NCBI RefSeq assembly: GCF_016055185.1
Contig: NZ_JAECVR010000017.1
Coordinates: 31,795-95,794 of the forward strand
Length of the DNA stretch: 64,000 bases
Direction: 5' to 3'
Origin: Paenactinomyces guangxiensis
Lineage (GTDB): Bacteria; Bacillota; Bacilli; Thermoactinomycetales; Thermoactinomycetaceae
The notes under the pieces were generated by a model, which did not search any database, had not been told where the DNA came from, and saw only the letters and a program-made list of their open reading frames with translations. The position numbers and the translations under genes were made by a program. Shown here in pieces: positions 36,563 to 46,980 of this stretch. Position 1 is the first letter of the stretch. Each line of letters begins with the position of its first letter.

Positions 36563-38152
36563 TTGAGCAAACAAGGATTTTTATATGGCACCTTGGTATT
36601 AGTTGGTGCGGGCTTTATCACAAAAGTGCTTGGATTTATTTACCGTATTGCTCTTTCCCGCATCATCGGAGATGAAGGAATGGGTTTATTTCAAATGGCA
36701 TTTCCCATTCTTATTTTTACAATCGTGATCACAACGGCCGGCCTTCCCGTTGCTATTTCTAAGTTAGTCTCTGAAGCGGAAGCGAAAAATGAAGAATACA
36801 GAATTCGTTCCATCCTTATTGTATCAATCTTGATTGTGATTATCACGAGTGTAGTTATTACCAGCGGAGTGCTGCTGGCTGCTCCGATCATTGCCAGTAC
36901 TCTGCTGACCGATGAACGGGCGATCTACTCCTTACTGGCTATCGCACCCATGATCCCCATCATCGCCATCTCATCTATTTTTCGGGGATACTTTCAAGGA
37001 CGGCAACATATGAGTCCTTACGCCACTTCGATGATTATCGAGCAATTTATCCGCATTTTCACCGTTCTTCTGCTCGCACAATATCTGCTGCCCATTGGGA
37101 TTGAGTATGCTGCAGCGGGAGCGATGATCGGGATGGTCATCGGTGAGTTTGCCGGAATGATGTTTCTGATATACTCCTTTAAAAAAGATCCCAAACGTCC
37201 CAGCTTACATTTTTCCGCAAAAAAAGAGAAAAAAGAAAAGAGCAAGGGTTTCCTCCGGCGCTTTGGCAGCACTACACGCGATTTACTGGGAATTGCAATT
37301 CCAGTCTCGGCAAGCCGAACTGTAGGTTCTCTTTCTTATGCGATTGAACCGATTGTGGTATCCCAGAGTTTGGCCATGGCCGGCATTGCTACAGCAACAG
37401 CCACAGCTTTGTATGGACGGTTGGAAGGAATGGCTCTTCCTCTCGTTTTTTTTCCCTCTTTTTTCGCCTATTCGATCTCCGTGTCACTGGTCCCGGCCAT
37501 TAGTGAAGCAGCCGCCCAAAAAAATATACAACTGGTGGAGTACCGCTTTCAACAGGCATTTCGCCTCGCACTGATCGTTTGCTCCCCCTGTTCTCTGATG
37601 ATGTTTGTGATGGCAGAGCCTTTATCCGTCTTATTATACCATCAGGCGGAAGTTGCCCGTCTGATGCAAATTATTGCCCCGTTTGCTATATTTGCTTATT
37701 TGCAAGGGCCATTCGCTTCCGTCCTTCAGGGATTGGATCAGGCAAGGGTGGCTATGCGCAATTCAATTATCGGTGCGATTGTGAAAACAGGGTTGATTTT
37801 CGTGCTGGCTTCCCGCCCCGAATTGGGAATCGACGGAGTCGCATTAGCCATTAACTGCGGAATGATCATTGTGACGGTTCTTCACTTTATCGCCATCGCA
37901 AAAATCATTCCCTTTACCCTTCGTGTACAAGAACTGTTAAAACTGGGGATCGCCATTATCATTACGGGCCTGGTTGCAAAACAATTATTGCTGCAGGAAC
38001 AAATTCCGCTTCTTTCCAGAACAATGCTTACCACCATCGGCAGCGTAACTGTTTATCTGATCTGTATGTTTGTGCTCTCGCTCATCCGCAAAGATGATGT
38101 CAGCCGCATTCCGTACGTTGGTAAATGGATGTCCAATATCCTTCCGCGTTAA
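36563..38152 (+). CDS. spoVB: Stage V sporulation protein B, MATE/MOP-family flippase
   Basis: Polysaccharide-transport-family membrane protein needed for spore cortex synthesis, thought to flip lipid-linked precursors. The 529 residues contain about fourteen hydrophobic segments; KVLGFIYRIALSRIIGDEGMGLFQMA is the family N-terminus. Start is TTG at 36563 after GGAGGGG. It ends with a 4-base convergent overlap with the DUF421 gene. Neighbourhood (comN, secDF) matches B. subtilis. Confidence 0.92.
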   Translation: MSKQGFLYGTLVLVGAGFITKVLGFIYRIALSRIIGDEGMGLFQMAFPILIFTIVITTAGLPVAISKLVSEAEAKNEEYRIRSILIVSILIVIITSVVITSGVLLAAPIIASTLLTDERAIYSLLAIAPMIPIIAISSIFRGYFQGRQHMSPYATSMIIEQFIRIFTVLLLAQYLLPIGIEYAAAGAMIGMVIGEFAGMMFLIYSFKKDPKRPSLHFSAKKEKKEKSKGFLRRFGSTTRDLLGIAIPVSASRTVGSLSYAIEPIVVSQSLAMAGIATATATALYGRLEGMALPLVFFPSFFAYSISVSLVPAISEAAAQKNIQLVEYRFQQAFRLALIVCSPCSLMMFVMAEPLSVLLYHQAEVARLMQIIAPFAIFAYLQGPFASVLQGLDQARVAMRNSIIGAIVKTGLIFVLASRPELGIDGVALAINCGMIIVTVLHFIAIAKIIPFTLRVQELLKLGIAIIITGLVAKQLLLQEQIPLLSRTMLTTIGSVTVYLICMFVLSLIRKDDVSRIPYVGKWMSNILPR

Positions 38153-38850
38153 CTCCTTTTTCCGGAATCTTTGCGGTCAATATACAGTTTACCTTCGTAA
38201 TTCAAACTTGCAAAGTAAATCTCTTTAAAATCCTTATAACCCTGTTTTTGAATTTCGTTTTTCAGCCAAAAACGGTTTTGTCCAATTTTGTTCAAAGCCT
38301 CGTCCTGAACTTTCCCGTCCACAATCAGGGTCACAGGCATATCAAAGCGCTTCAAAGGACGGGTTAAATGGACATCTTCTTTCATGATAAAACGTTTTTC
38401 TTCCTTTGGAAATACGCTTAATTTCCCTGATGTCTCCAAAACAGCAAATTCAACATCAGCCACATCAGGAATATTTTTTTCTCTTAACTGCATGAGTAAG
38501 TCATCCATCGTATACCGTGATTTTGCCATTGCTGAATCTTGAAGTTTACCATTTTTAATCAATACCGTCGGATTACCGTCGACTAAACTTTTTACTTTTC
38601 TACTTTTTAAGGAAATATAGGCAAGTACAATTTGCAGGGCCACAAGGGTCAGAATTGGGATAATGGCTCGGGTAAGAGGAACTGCCGGGTCTTCCAGCAC
38701 AATCGCGGAAATGTCTGCAATCATAAACGAAACAATTAAATCAAACAGAGACAGCTTGCCAATCTCCCGTTTCCCCATGATTCGCATCATCATGAGAATA
38801 AACACGTAAATAAAAAGAGTACGCAAAAAAACCGTCCACAATTCGCCCAC
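38149..38850 (-). CDS. DUF421 membrane protein (YetF/YrbG-like)
   Basis: A 233-residue protein: three membrane segments (about 5-85; MRIMGKREIGKLSLFDLIVSFMIADIS is the family hallmark) and a C-terminal cytosolic part with PTVLIKNGKL and YTMDDLLMQLREKNI. Function unknown; relatives are often linked to spores. GTG at 38850 with GGAGG upstream is preferred over a longer frame to 38895. Convergent with spoVB, overlapping by 4 bases, so both messages share complementary ends. Confidence 0.88.
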   Translation of the reverse strand: MGELWTVFLRTLFIYVFILMMMRIMGKREIGKLSLFDLIVSFMIADISAIVLEDPAVPLTRAIIPILTLVALQIVLAYISLKSRKVKSLVDGNPTVLIKNGKLQDSAMAKSRYTMDDLLMQLREKNIPDVADVEFAVLETSGKLSVFPKEEKRFIMKEDVHLTRPLKRFDMPVTLIVDGKVQDEALNKIGQNRFWLKNEIQKQGYKDFKEIYFASLNYEGKLYIDRKDSGKRS

Positions 38851-38983
38851 TTTGGTGACCCTCCTCTCTTTTTCAGGTACCCATATTTTGACCAACCCCC
38901 CTTATTTTATGAGTGAAAGGGAGCGGTGAATAAATTCCAATACAAGCTCATAACATGTACCATTCGGCTCGGAGGTGGTTCGT

Positions 38984-39376
38984 ATGAAAGAGAACTTATT
39001 GGACTCTTCCAAATGGAGTTTGCGTTCTCCCTGGGTAATGGGACAACTTTTCGTATGGGGAATCATCCTGATCTGTTCTTTTATTGCGGCACTGCTCATG
39101 CGATACACAACTTTTGATTCTTCACAATTGACAACTGCTGCCTATGGTATTAATGCGCTTGCTCTCTTCGTCGGCGGCTTTATCTCCGGACGCAAAGCGG
39201 GGCAAAGAGGATGGTATTACGGGGGGTTGCAAGGAATCATCTATGCCGCGATTCTCCTGATCATCGGTTTTCTAGCCTTCGATTCCGGAATGGTGATCAA
39301 TCCCGTGTTATTTATGGCCTGTGCTTTCGGCATCAGTGCCATCGGAGGAGTGATCGGGGTCAATTCCGGCAATTAG
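38984..39376 (+). CDS. TIGR04086-family membrane protein (YrzE-like)
   Basis: A 130-residue protein with four hydrophobic segments; GGFISGRKAGQRGWYYGGLQG between TM2 and TM3 is characteristic. Function unknown. ATG at 38984 follows CGGAGGTGG. Lies convergent to yajC as in B. subtilis (yrzE). Confidence 0.85.
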   Translation: MKENLLDSSKWSLRSPWVMGQLFVWGIILICSFIAALLMRYTTFDSSQLTTAAYGINALALFVGGFISGRKAGQRGWYYGGLQGIIYAAILLIIGFLAFDSGMVINPVLFMACAFGISAIGGVIGVNSGN

Positions 39377-39468
39377 ATCCTGGAAAATTTAAAAAACACA
39401 GAGGAATTGATGTTGCAGTGATCTTTATAGGCCACACCGCGAGGGGGAAAGTATATTAAAACAGTTGC

Positions 39469-39498
39469 AGCCGGCTTCTTAACAAAGCCGGCTGTTTT
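39469..39498 (+). terminator. Terminator between TIGR04086 gene and yajC
   Basis: AGCCGGCTT pairs with AAGCCGGCT around a 7-base loop followed by GTTTT on the plus strand; it may also act for yajC, whose stop is 33 bases away. Confidence 0.8.
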
Positions 39499-39530
39499 CA
39501 GATTTTCTGTTGTACAGATAGATGCTTTAT

Positions 39531-39848
39531 TTATTTGTTATCAGCTTTCTCTTTCTTTTCTTCAACATCAGCCGAAGAAGCATTCTCCTCATTGTTTACG
39601 GAGTTGATTGCAGAACGTTCAAACACCAAACGGGTATTATCACTTACCTTTAAAGTGACTCTCTCATCATTCAGATCGACAATGGAGCCGTGCAGGCCTC
39701 CGATGGTAACCACTTTATCCCCTTTTTTAATGGAATTCAGCATTCTCATACGCTCTTTTTGCCGCTTTTGCTGCGGACGAATGAGAAAGAAGTAGAAAGC
39801 AACCAAAACCAGCAGAAATGGAAGTACACCCATTAATTGTTGTTGCAT
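39531..39848 (-). CDS. yajC: Preprotein translocase accessory subunit YajC
   Basis: Small single-pass membrane protein associated with SecDF. The 105 residues have TM GVLPFLLVLVAFYFFLIRPQQKR (about 7-25), GDKVVTIGGLHG, and a charged tail of Glu, Lys and Asn. ATG at 39848 follows GGAGGCG. Last gene of the ruvC-to-yajC cluster, 40 bases after tgt. Confidence 0.95.
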   Translation of the reverse strand: MQQQLMGVLPFLLVLVAFYFFLIRPQQKRQKERMRMLNSIKKGDKVVTIGGLHGSIVDLNDERVTLKVSDNTRLVFERSAINSVNNEENASSADVEEKKEKADNK

Positions 39849-39888
39849 TGAACATACGCCTCCTTTAAAGGTACTTTTTACCAGGCTC

Positions 39889-41037
<1,149 letters not shown>

Positions 41038-41049
41038 CTACATAGTTCC

Positions 41050-41117
41050 CATTATAACTGAAACAAAGAGTTTTTCGCTATCCCATTATAAAGCTTGTTG
41101 CAACAATCTCATTATAA
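41050..41117 (-). promoter_or_regulatory. Three -10-like repeats and a 12-bp palindrome upstream of tgt
   Basis: CATTATAA occurs at 41050, 41084 and 41110, each reading TTATAATG on the minus strand, and TTGTTGCAACAA (41095-41106) is a perfect palindrome. It may be an internal promoter region for tgt-yajC; good -35 boxes were not found. Confidence 0.4.
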
Positions 41118-41169
41118 AAAGGAAAAGAGTTCAGGACAAGTTTTTAAGTTCTTTGGGAGAAATCCCTGA

Positions 41170-42204
41170 TCAGAGTATGAGCATGGCATCGCCGAAGCTG
41201 AAAAATCGGTACTTTTTCCGTACCGCTTCTTGATAAGCTGACAAAATTATTTCTCTGGAGGCAAAAGCGCTCACAAGCATCAGGAGCGTCGACTGAGGCA
41301 AATGAAAATTTGTCAACAGACCGTCTACGGCAAGAAAAGTGTAGCCGGGGTAGATGAAGATATCCGTCCATCCGTTGCAAGCTTGAATTTCTCCCGCAAA
41401 GCGGCCGGCCACCGTTTCCAGGGTACGAACAGAGGTGGTACCAACACAGATCACCCGGCCACCGCGCTGTTTGGCACCGCGAATCATCTCAGCTGTTTCC
41501 TGGCTCACCTCATAATACTCGGAGTGCATCTGATGTTCTTCAACCCGCTCTGCCGTAACCGGACGGAAGGTTCCCAGTCCCACATGCAGTGTGATAAAAG
41601 CAGTCGCAACCCCTTTGTGACGAATTTGCTCCAGAAATTCAGGGGTAAAATGCAAGCCGGCAGTGGGAGCCGCCGCCGAGCCGACCACTTTGGAAAACAC
41701 TGTCTGATACCTCTCGGCATCATCCAATTGCTCATGGATGTAAGGGGGTAATGGCATCTGTCCGAGTTGTTCAAACAGGGCTTCCACATCATCCGCTTCA
41801 TATTCCAGCTGAAACATCCGCCCCCCGGCCACTTCTGTGCTCGCTCCGGCTACTGCTTTTAACCGCCCGTCACCAAATACGATAACAGTACCCTCTTTCA
41901 CCCTTTTGGCCGGCTTTACTAATGCTTCCCAGCGGTCTTCTCCGTGCGGGTTTAACAGGAGCAGTTCAACCTTCGCCCCTGTTCCTTCCTTGGTCCCGAT
42001 TAAACGGGCGCGACGGACGCGGCTATCGTTTAATACCAGCACATCACCCGGATTTAAAACATCGATCAGTTGCGGAAAGCGGGTATGGGTAACCGCACCG
42101 CTATGCCGATCAAGGATCATCAAACGGGAGCCGGTTCTTTCAGGAGCAGGTGTCTGGGCAATCAATTCTCTGGGCAAATCAAAATCATAACTTGAAACAT
42201 CCAT
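41170..42204 (-). CDS. queA: S-adenosylmethionine:tRNA ribosyltransferase-isomerase
   Basis: Makes epoxyqueuosine from preQ1-tRNA using SAM. The 344 residues include [40 protein letters not shown], and [17 protein letters not shown] at the C-terminus, all typical. ATG at 42204 follows TGGAGTG. Gap of 144 bases to tgt. Confidence 0.97.
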   Translation of the reverse strand: MDVSSYDFDLPRELIAQTPAPERTGSRLMILDRHSGAVTHTRFPQLIDVLNPGDVLVLNDSRVRRARLIGTKEGTGAKVELLLLNPHGEDRWEALVKPAKRVKEGTVIVFGDGRLKAVAGASTEVAGGRMFQLEYEADDVEALFEQLGQMPLPPYIHEQLDDAERYQTVFSKVVGSAAAPTAGLHFTPEFLEQIRHKGVATAFITLHVGLGTFRPVTAERVEEHQMHSEYYEVSQETAEMIRGAKQRGGRVICVGTTSVRTLETVAGRFAGEIQACNGWTDIFIYPGYTFLAVDGLLTNFHLPQSTLLMLVSAFASREIILSAYQEAVRKKYRFFSFGDAMLIL

Positions 42205-42252
42205 CTTTTTTCACTCCATTGCTAAAATCCAAAAAGAAATCGCCCGTTTGCT

Positions 42253-42471
42253 CTAGCGAAACAGGCGAAACAGATAGCTAAGCAAAGATAAAACGACACT
42301 GATTAAGATACAGGTGACAATGGGAAAATAGACTTTCATATTTTCTTTTTCAATTACAATATCACCGGGCAATTTGCCGAGGGGAAAAAACTTGCCCCCC
42401 ACCTGCCACAGCAATCCAATAAGAATCAAAATGCCACCGAAAATGATCAGTCCTTTTGCCACCGGATTCAT
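42253..42471 (-). CDS. DUF2905 small membrane protein
   Basis: 72 residues, two membrane segments (about 6-25 and 48-68) around the conserved [21 protein letters not shown]. Function unknown. Its ATG overlaps the ruvB stop by 4 bases, so it is translationally coupled to ruvB; DUF2905 genes next to ruvB/queA are common in Firmicutes. Confidence 0.88.
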   Translation of the reverse strand: MNPVAKGLIIFGGILILIGLLWQVGGKFFPLGKLPGDIVIEKENMKVYFPIVTCILISVVLSLLSYLFRLFR

Positions 42472-43466
42472 TTAGGCCACTCCACTCCAAAATGTTCACA
42501 ACAGCGAAGAGTAATCATGCGCCCGCGAGGAGTTCTCTGCAAAAAACCAATCTGCATCAGATAAGGTTCATAAACATCTTCAACAGTGTTTGGTTCTTCC
42601 CCGATCGTAGCCGCCAAAGTATCCAATCCGACAGGTCCCCCGCGAAACTTTTCGATAATTGACATCAAGAGGCGATGATCCACATGATCTAATCCAAGTT
42701 TATCCACCTGAATGCGATTTAATGCGTACCTGGCCGCCTCTCCGGTGATAATTCCGTCCCCCTGCACCTGGACAAAGTCACGAACCCGCTTTAACAGGCG
42801 ATTGGCCACCCGGGGAGTTCCCCGCGCCCGGGAGGCAATCTCCACCGCTCCTTCTTCCAGAATCCTCACCTGCAATAAATCCGCAGCCCGCTGCACGATA
42901 AACGATAATTCTTCTATCGTATAATACTCAAGCCGGCTCACCACACCAAAGCGATCACGAAGCGGGGAAGAGAGTGAACCGGCCCGGGTAGTCGCCCCCA
43001 CCAGAGTAAACGGAGGCAAGTCCAGGCGGACAGAACGGGCACTTGGTCCTTTTCCAATCATAATATCGAGGGCAAAGTCCTCCATCGCCGGATATAATAC
43101 CTCTTCCACCGAACGGTTCAACCGGTGAATCTCATCGATAAATAACAAGTCATGTGCCTGGAGATTAGTCAGGATCGCCGCCAGGTCACCGGGACGTTCA
43201 ATCGCCGGCCCCGAGGTGGTGCGTATGCTGACTCCCAGTTCATTGGCGATGATATGGGAAAGAGTTGTCTTCCCCAGTCCGGGCGGACCGTACAACAACA
43301 CATGATCCAGTGCCTCGCCTCTCATTTTGGCCGCTTCTATGTACACTTTTAAATTCTCTTTAGCCCGTGACTGGCCGATATACTCGCTCAAATAACGAGG
43401 GCGCAGACTAAATTCGACCATCTCATCTTCACTCGCCATCTTTGCGGAGATGATCCGTTCTTCCAT
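42468..43466 (-). CDS. ruvB: Holliday junction branch migration helicase RuvB
   Basis: AAA+ motor of the RuvAB complex. The 332 residues contain Walker [10 protein letters not shown], Walker [10 protein letters not shown], sensor 1 GATTRAG, Arg finger region PLRDRFG and the C-terminal winged helix [18 protein letters not shown] at 43466 follows GGGAGGG. Third in ruvC-ruvA-ruvB. Confidence 0.98.
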   Translation of the reverse strand: MEERIISAKMASEDEMVEFSLRPRYLSEYIGQSRAKENLKVYIEAAKMRGEALDHVLLYGPPGLGKTTLSHIIANELGVSIRTTSGPAIERPGDLAAILTNLQAHDLLFIDEIHRLNRSVEEVLYPAMEDFALDIMIGKGPSARSVRLDLPPFTLVGATTRAGSLSSPLRDRFGVVSRLEYYTIEELSFIVQRAADLLQVRILEEGAVEIASRARGTPRVANRLLKRVRDFVQVQGDGIITGEAARYALNRIQVDKLGLDHVDHRLLMSIIEKFRGGPVGLDTLAATIGEEPNTVEDVYEPYLMQIGFLQRTPRGRMITLRCCEHFGVEWPK

Positions 43467-43478
43467 ATGCGACCCTCC

Positions 43479-44105
43479 CTATCTTTTCATGGAAATTTGC
43501 AACGCCCGTTTAATCCAGTCTTCGGTCGAAAGCGTCTCCGCTCCCGAAGATGCCAGCGCTTCACGTACTGCCCACTCTGCTTCTTCCTCATTATAGCCAA
43601 GCGAAAGCAAGGCATCAATGACATCCCGTCCATCCGAATCGGACTTATGCACAGATACTTCAGCATCCGCCTGATTCACGGAAGATTGCAGGCGGCTCTC
43701 CCAGCCTAATTTTTTCAACTTATCTTTCAAGTCCAGTACAATGCGTTGAGCTGTCTTTTTCCCGATTCCGGGTAAACGGGTGAGAAACTTCAAATCTTCC
43801 ATTTGAATTGCCGTCACCAGTTGCTGCGGTTCTCCCCCTGCCAACATGGCAACTCCCGCTTTGGGCCCGATTCCCGATACTTCCAATAACAAACGGAATA
43901 AATCCCTTTCCTCTTTTGTTGGAAAACCGTACAGCAAATGGGCATCCTCACGAACGATATAGTGAGTATAAAGGCATACATTTTCTCCTTCTTCCCAACG
44001 ATAAGGGTTGGTCACAAATACTTGGTAACCCACCCCGTTCACATCTACCGCCACATAGTCCGAATCCGCGTAAACCATTTGTCCTCTGATAAAATCGATC
44101 ATCAT
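43479..44105 (-). CDS. ruvA: Holliday junction branch migration protein RuvA
   Basis: Tetrameric junction-binding subunit. The 208 residues have the OB fold N-terminus MIDFIRGQMVYADSDYVAVD, helix-hairpin-helix repeats SGIGPKAGVAML and PGIGKKTAQRIV, and a C-terminal UBA-like domain (DVIDALLSLGYNEEEAEWAV). Its ATG ATG overlaps the ruvC stop. Confidence 0.97.
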   Translation of the reverse strand: MMIDFIRGQMVYADSDYVAVDVNGVGYQVFVTNPYRWEEGENVCLYTHYIVREDAHLLYGFPTKEERDLFRLLLEVSGIGPKAGVAMLAGGEPQQLVTAIQMEDLKFLTRLPGIGKKTAQRIVLDLKDKLKKLGWESRLQSSVNQADAEVSVHKSDSDGRDVIDALLSLGYNEEEAEWAVREALASSGAETLSTEDWIKRALQISMKR

Positions 44106-44605
44106 TTCGTGCCTCGCTTACCCAGCTTATGTATCACATTTGACGAATGGGCCTCACAGATCGCTATTGCCAGTGCATCAGCCACATCGTCGGGTTTAGG
44201 AATCTGCGGAAGTCTCAGCAGCATTTTTACCATCTCCTGAACCTGCCTTTTTTCGGCCTGCCCGTATCCAACCACTGCCATTTTCACTTGCAGCGGCGTA
44301 TACTCCGTAATCGGCACCCTTGCTTCCTCCGCCGCCAGCATAATAACTCCCCGCGCTTGCCCAACGGTAAAAGCAGTGGTCACATTCCTGTTAAAGAATA
44401 ACTTTTCAATCGCCACCACCGCCGGCCGATGTTCGGCAAAAAGTCGGGTACAAGCGTCATAGATTTGTTTTAGGCGGGTCGCAGTAGCAAGATCAGCCTC
44501 AGTCTGGATACTTCCGTATTCCACCGGCTTCAACTGATTTCCTCTTTGATCCAGCACCGCAAAACCCACAATCGCAATGCCCGGATCAATCCCTATGACA
44601 CGCAT
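44102..44605 (-). CDS. ruvC: Crossover junction endodeoxyribonuclease RuvC
   Basis: Holliday junction resolvase. The 167 residues show the RNase H-like catalytic acids: D7 (GIDPG), E67 (IEKLFF), D140 and D143 (KPDDVADALAIA). B. subtilis and most bacilli lack RuvC and use RecU, so its presence next to ruvAB is informative for taxonomy. Overlaps ruvA by 4 bases. Confidence 0.97.
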   Translation of the reverse strand: MRVIGIDPGIAIVGFAVLDQRGNQLKPVEYGSIQTEADLATATRLKQIYDACTRLFAEHRPAVVAIEKLFFNRNVTTAFTVGQARGVIMLAAEEARVPITEYTPLQVKMAVVGYGQAEKRQVQEMVKMLLRLPQIPKPDDVADALAIAICEAHSSNVIHKLGKRGTK

Positions 44606-44627
44606 TTTCTTTCTCCTCTCGCTTGAG

Positions 44628-44656
44628 CGAACATTTATTCTTGAACTTTGATTATA
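44628..44656 (-). promoter_or_regulatory. ruvC promoter with LexA-like half-palindrome
   Basis: Minus-strand TATAAT at 44656-44651. CGAACATTTATTCT (44628-44641) matches 8 of 10 fixed positions of the Gram-positive LexA box CGAAC-N4-GTTCG and lies where it would block transcription start. B. subtilis ruvAB is LexA-controlled; here it is an inference. Confidence 0.45.
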
Positions 44657-44751
44657 TCATAATTCTCAGGGAGACTTTTTCATTTCTCGTTGGTTTGTTC
44701 TGACGAGGAAGCAGAATTCCGCCTTCTCCCTCAGATAAAACCCTTTCACAG

Positions 44752-44780
44752 AAAAAAGCCCCAACAATATATGCTGGAGC
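44752..44780 (-). terminator. Terminator of putP
   Basis: Minus strand GCTCCAGC pairs with GTTGGGGC (with G.U pairs) and ends in six T, 32 bases after the putP stop. Confidence 0.8.
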
Positions 44781-44811
44781 CCCGATTAGAACAATTTCTG
44801 ATAACCTGAAA

Positions 44812-46281
44812 TTAAGCAAGGGTCCGCTTCACCGTTTGAACAAATTCCGTTTCAACTGACGCAGGCGGTTTGGCTGTGAGCAGACTGACCGCGATGATTG
44901 CGATCGTACAGGCGATAAAACCGGGAATGATCTCATATACGGCATCAAACGCTTTAATTTGCTCCCATACAATAACAGTAGCAGCACCGGCAATCATCCC
45001 TGCAAGTGCTCCCCATTTGGTCATGCGCTTCCAATATAGGCTTAACAGAACAACCGGACCGAAAGAGGCCCCAAATCCTGCCCAGGCATATCCAACCAGG
45101 TTCAAAATTGTTTCATTCGGGTTTAACGCCAGAAAGAGAGCGATAAGTGCAACACCGAGCAAAGAAATCCTTCCTGCCAGTACAAGCTCTTTGTCCAAAG
45201 CGGACCGCCGAAAGAAGGACTTATAAAAGTCCTGAGTCAAAGCACTGGCTGTAACCAGCAACTGTGAGGAAATTGTACTCATAATAGCCGCCAGTATGGC
45301 TGCCAACAGGAAACCGGTGATAATCGGATGAAAGAGCACTTGCGATAAAGCGATAAAAACAGTTTCCGGATTTTCCAGCTTGCCGTTTTTAACATGAAAA
45401 AAAGCAATGCCGACAAGTCCCGTGAACATCGCACCTACGATGGAAAAGATCATCCATCCCATTCCGATGCGGCGGGCGCTTTTCATTTCCTTAATAGATG
45501 TGATGGCCATAAAACGTACAATGATGTGCGGTTGGCCAAAGTACCCCAGTCCCCATGCAAGGAGGGAAATGATCCCAATCACACTTGTCCCCTTAAAAAT
45601 ATCAAGCAGGGTGGGATCAATCGTGTGAATTTCATCAAAAACAGGCTGAATTCCACCTAAATTCAGAATCGTAAACACTGGAACGAGAATTAAGGCAATA
45701 AACATAATCGTTCCTTGAACAAAATCCGTCCAGCTAACAGCCAAAAAGCCGCCAAACAAAGTATATAAGATGACAACACCTGCTGTGATTAAGACCCCCC
45801 ACTTATAATCAAGATGAAACGAACTTTTAAACAGCTCGCCCCCTGCCACCATGCCGGAAGATGTATAAAACGTAAAGAAAACGAAGATAACAAGTGCTGA
45901 TGTCACTCGCAGGATGCGGGACTCATCTTTAAAGCGGTTTTCAAAATAGTCCGGAATCGTGATCGAATTATTGGCAATTTCCGTATACGTTCTTAAACGC
46001 GGCGCTACAAATAACCAATTTAAATAAGCCCCCAGCGTCAAACCAACAACAATCCATCCGCTGCTCAGCCCGCTCACATACATGGCACCCGGAAGCCCCA
46101 TCAGCAGCCAGCCACTCATATCTGATGCACCTGCACTGAGAGCGGTAACAGCCGGTCCCAGATTGCGCCCACCTAGCATATAATCGGAGAGATTTGAGGT
46201 TTTCCGATAAGCGTAATATCCAATCAGCAACATCGTAATCATATAAATGACGATTGATATAAGAAGTCCATACTCCACCAT
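44812..46281 (-). CDS. putP: Sodium/proline symporter
   Basis: SSS-family importer of proline with Na+. The 489 residues have thirteen hydrophobic segments; LGGRNLGPAVTALSAGASDMSGWLLMGLPGA contains the PutP Na+/proline residues, and ILAAIMSTISSQLLVTASALTQDFYK is TM8, also conserved. ATG at 46281; a GGGGGA site precedes it. No putB/putC catabolic genes are adjacent, so it may serve uptake for growth or osmoprotection. A near-consensus CcpA cre site lies 39 bases upstream. Confidence 0.93.
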   Translation of the reverse strand: MVEYGLLISIVIYMITMLLIGYYAYRKTSNLSDYMLGGRNLGPAVTALSAGASDMSGWLLMGLPGAMYVSGLSSGWIVVGLTLGAYLNWLFVAPRLRTYTEIANNSITIPDYFENRFKDESRILRVTSALVIFVFFTFYTSSGMVAGGELFKSSFHLDYKWGVLITAGVVILYTLFGGFLAVSWTDFVQGTIMFIALILVPVFTILNLGGIQPVFDEIHTIDPTLLDIFKGTSVIGIISLLAWGLGYFGQPHIIVRFMAITSIKEMKSARRIGMGWMIFSIVGAMFTGLVGIAFFHVKNGKLENPETVFIALSQVLFHPIITGFLLAAILAAIMSTISSQLLVTASALTQDFYKSFFRRSALDKELVLAGRISLLGVALIALFLALNPNETILNLVGYAWAGFGASFGPVVLLSLYWKRMTKWGALAGMIAGAATVIVWEQIKAFDAVYEIIPGFIACTIAIIAVSLLTAKPPASVETEFVQTVKRTLA

Positions 46282-46319
46282 TTTTCCCCCTTTATCCCCG
46301 AACTTCCAGATTCTCCTAT

Positions 46320-46333
46320 TGTTACCGCTTACA
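46320..46333 (-). promoter_or_regulatory. CcpA cre site upstream of putP
   Basis: TGTAAGCGGTAACA on the minus strand fits the cre consensus TGWAARCGYTWNCW at 13 of 14 positions. Position in the putP leader predicts carbon catabolite repression. Confidence 0.65.
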
Positions 46334-46544
46334 CTTCTTTTGCTGCTATGTAAAAGGACATGTTTAGCAACGCGGAACAGACAGGAAAAATAGGATCAGG
46401 TTATAAATTATGAATAAATATCTACAATTAAATAGTATGACAGAATGATAACCAAACGTCAATTCTACATTATTATGTATATAATGGATAAAAACACCAT
46501 TTATGCAAAGGAAAATCCAGCAACCGAAAGACGACAGGAGCAGC

Positions 46545-46649
46545 TCACGCATGAAAGAGGATTCGCGTGAATGTGAACCCCTGAAAAGGGAAGCATAACA
46601 CCCGAAAACTGCCTCCATGAAAGAGGAAGGCAGAATGATGGGCTGTTAT
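46545..46649 (+). promoter_or_regulatory. Structured leader before the nupC remnant
   Basis: Three successive hairpins: TCACGC/GCGTGA (46545-46570); CCCT-GAAA-AGGG (46579-46590); and a two-part stem ATAACACCC/GGG-TGTTAT enclosing CTGCC/GGCAG (46595-46649). The loops of the first and third hold nearly the same string, ATGAAAGAGGA. The third would bury the ribosome site AGAGGAAGG. It matches no riboswitch class that I can recall. Confidence 0.45.
46551..46598 (+). CDS. Short leader peptide ORF, 15 aa
   Basis: ATG at 46551 with AGGAG 10 bases upstream encodes MKEDSRECEPLKREA, ending 19 bases before the third hairpin's inner stem. It could be translated and affect folding of the leader. Function is inferred from position only. 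Confidence 0.35.
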   Translation: MKEDSRECEPLKREA

Positions 46650-46864
46650 TTTATGAATGTCATCCGGGGGTTACTCGGGATCATTTTCCTTTTTCTCATT
46701 GCCTTTTTATTTTCCAACAACAAAAAAAGAATTCGTTATCAAACCGTTATTCTCGGGTTTCTGTTACAATTTTTGTTTTGCCTTTTTAGTCTTGAAATGG
46801 CCGGCGAGACTTGAATCCCGGCCAGACCGGAATTATTGCAAATCTAAAAAAAATATTCAAGTAA
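46617..46864 (+). pseudogene. Truncated nupC-type nucleoside transporter
   Basis: The reading frame gives MNVIRGLLGIIFLFLIAFLF then SNNKKRIRYQTVILGFLLQF, the N-terminal domain of concentrative nucleoside transporters (NupC), then stops after LEMAGET at 46812. Continuing VLKWPA and GQTGIIANLKKIFK are found in other frames up to 46864, so at least two frameshifts occur and the remaining roughly 330 residues are gone. A start at 46635 (ATG ATG after AGAGGAAGG) is as likely as 46617. Whether the 60-residue product is still made is unknown. Confidence 0.68.
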
Positions 46865-46980
46865 TTTCCTGTCCCACACTTGATTCCTTTACCCTTAAAT
46901 TCACCTGCTACCGGTATAAAATTTTTCAATTCAAAACAAACTAACCCTGATTGAATTCTATAATGAAATGGGGAAGTAAT

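Noticed and set aside
46500..46660. Known riboswitch upstream of the nupC remnant
   Set aside because: Compared by eye with purine, preQ1, c-di-GMP, c-di-AMP, SAM, TPP, THF and guanidine motifs; none matched. Kept only as a structured leader.
46657..46944. 95-codon alternative frame over the nupC remnant
   Set aside because: It contains the continuation VLKWPA of the broken transporter by frameshift, not a separate protein.
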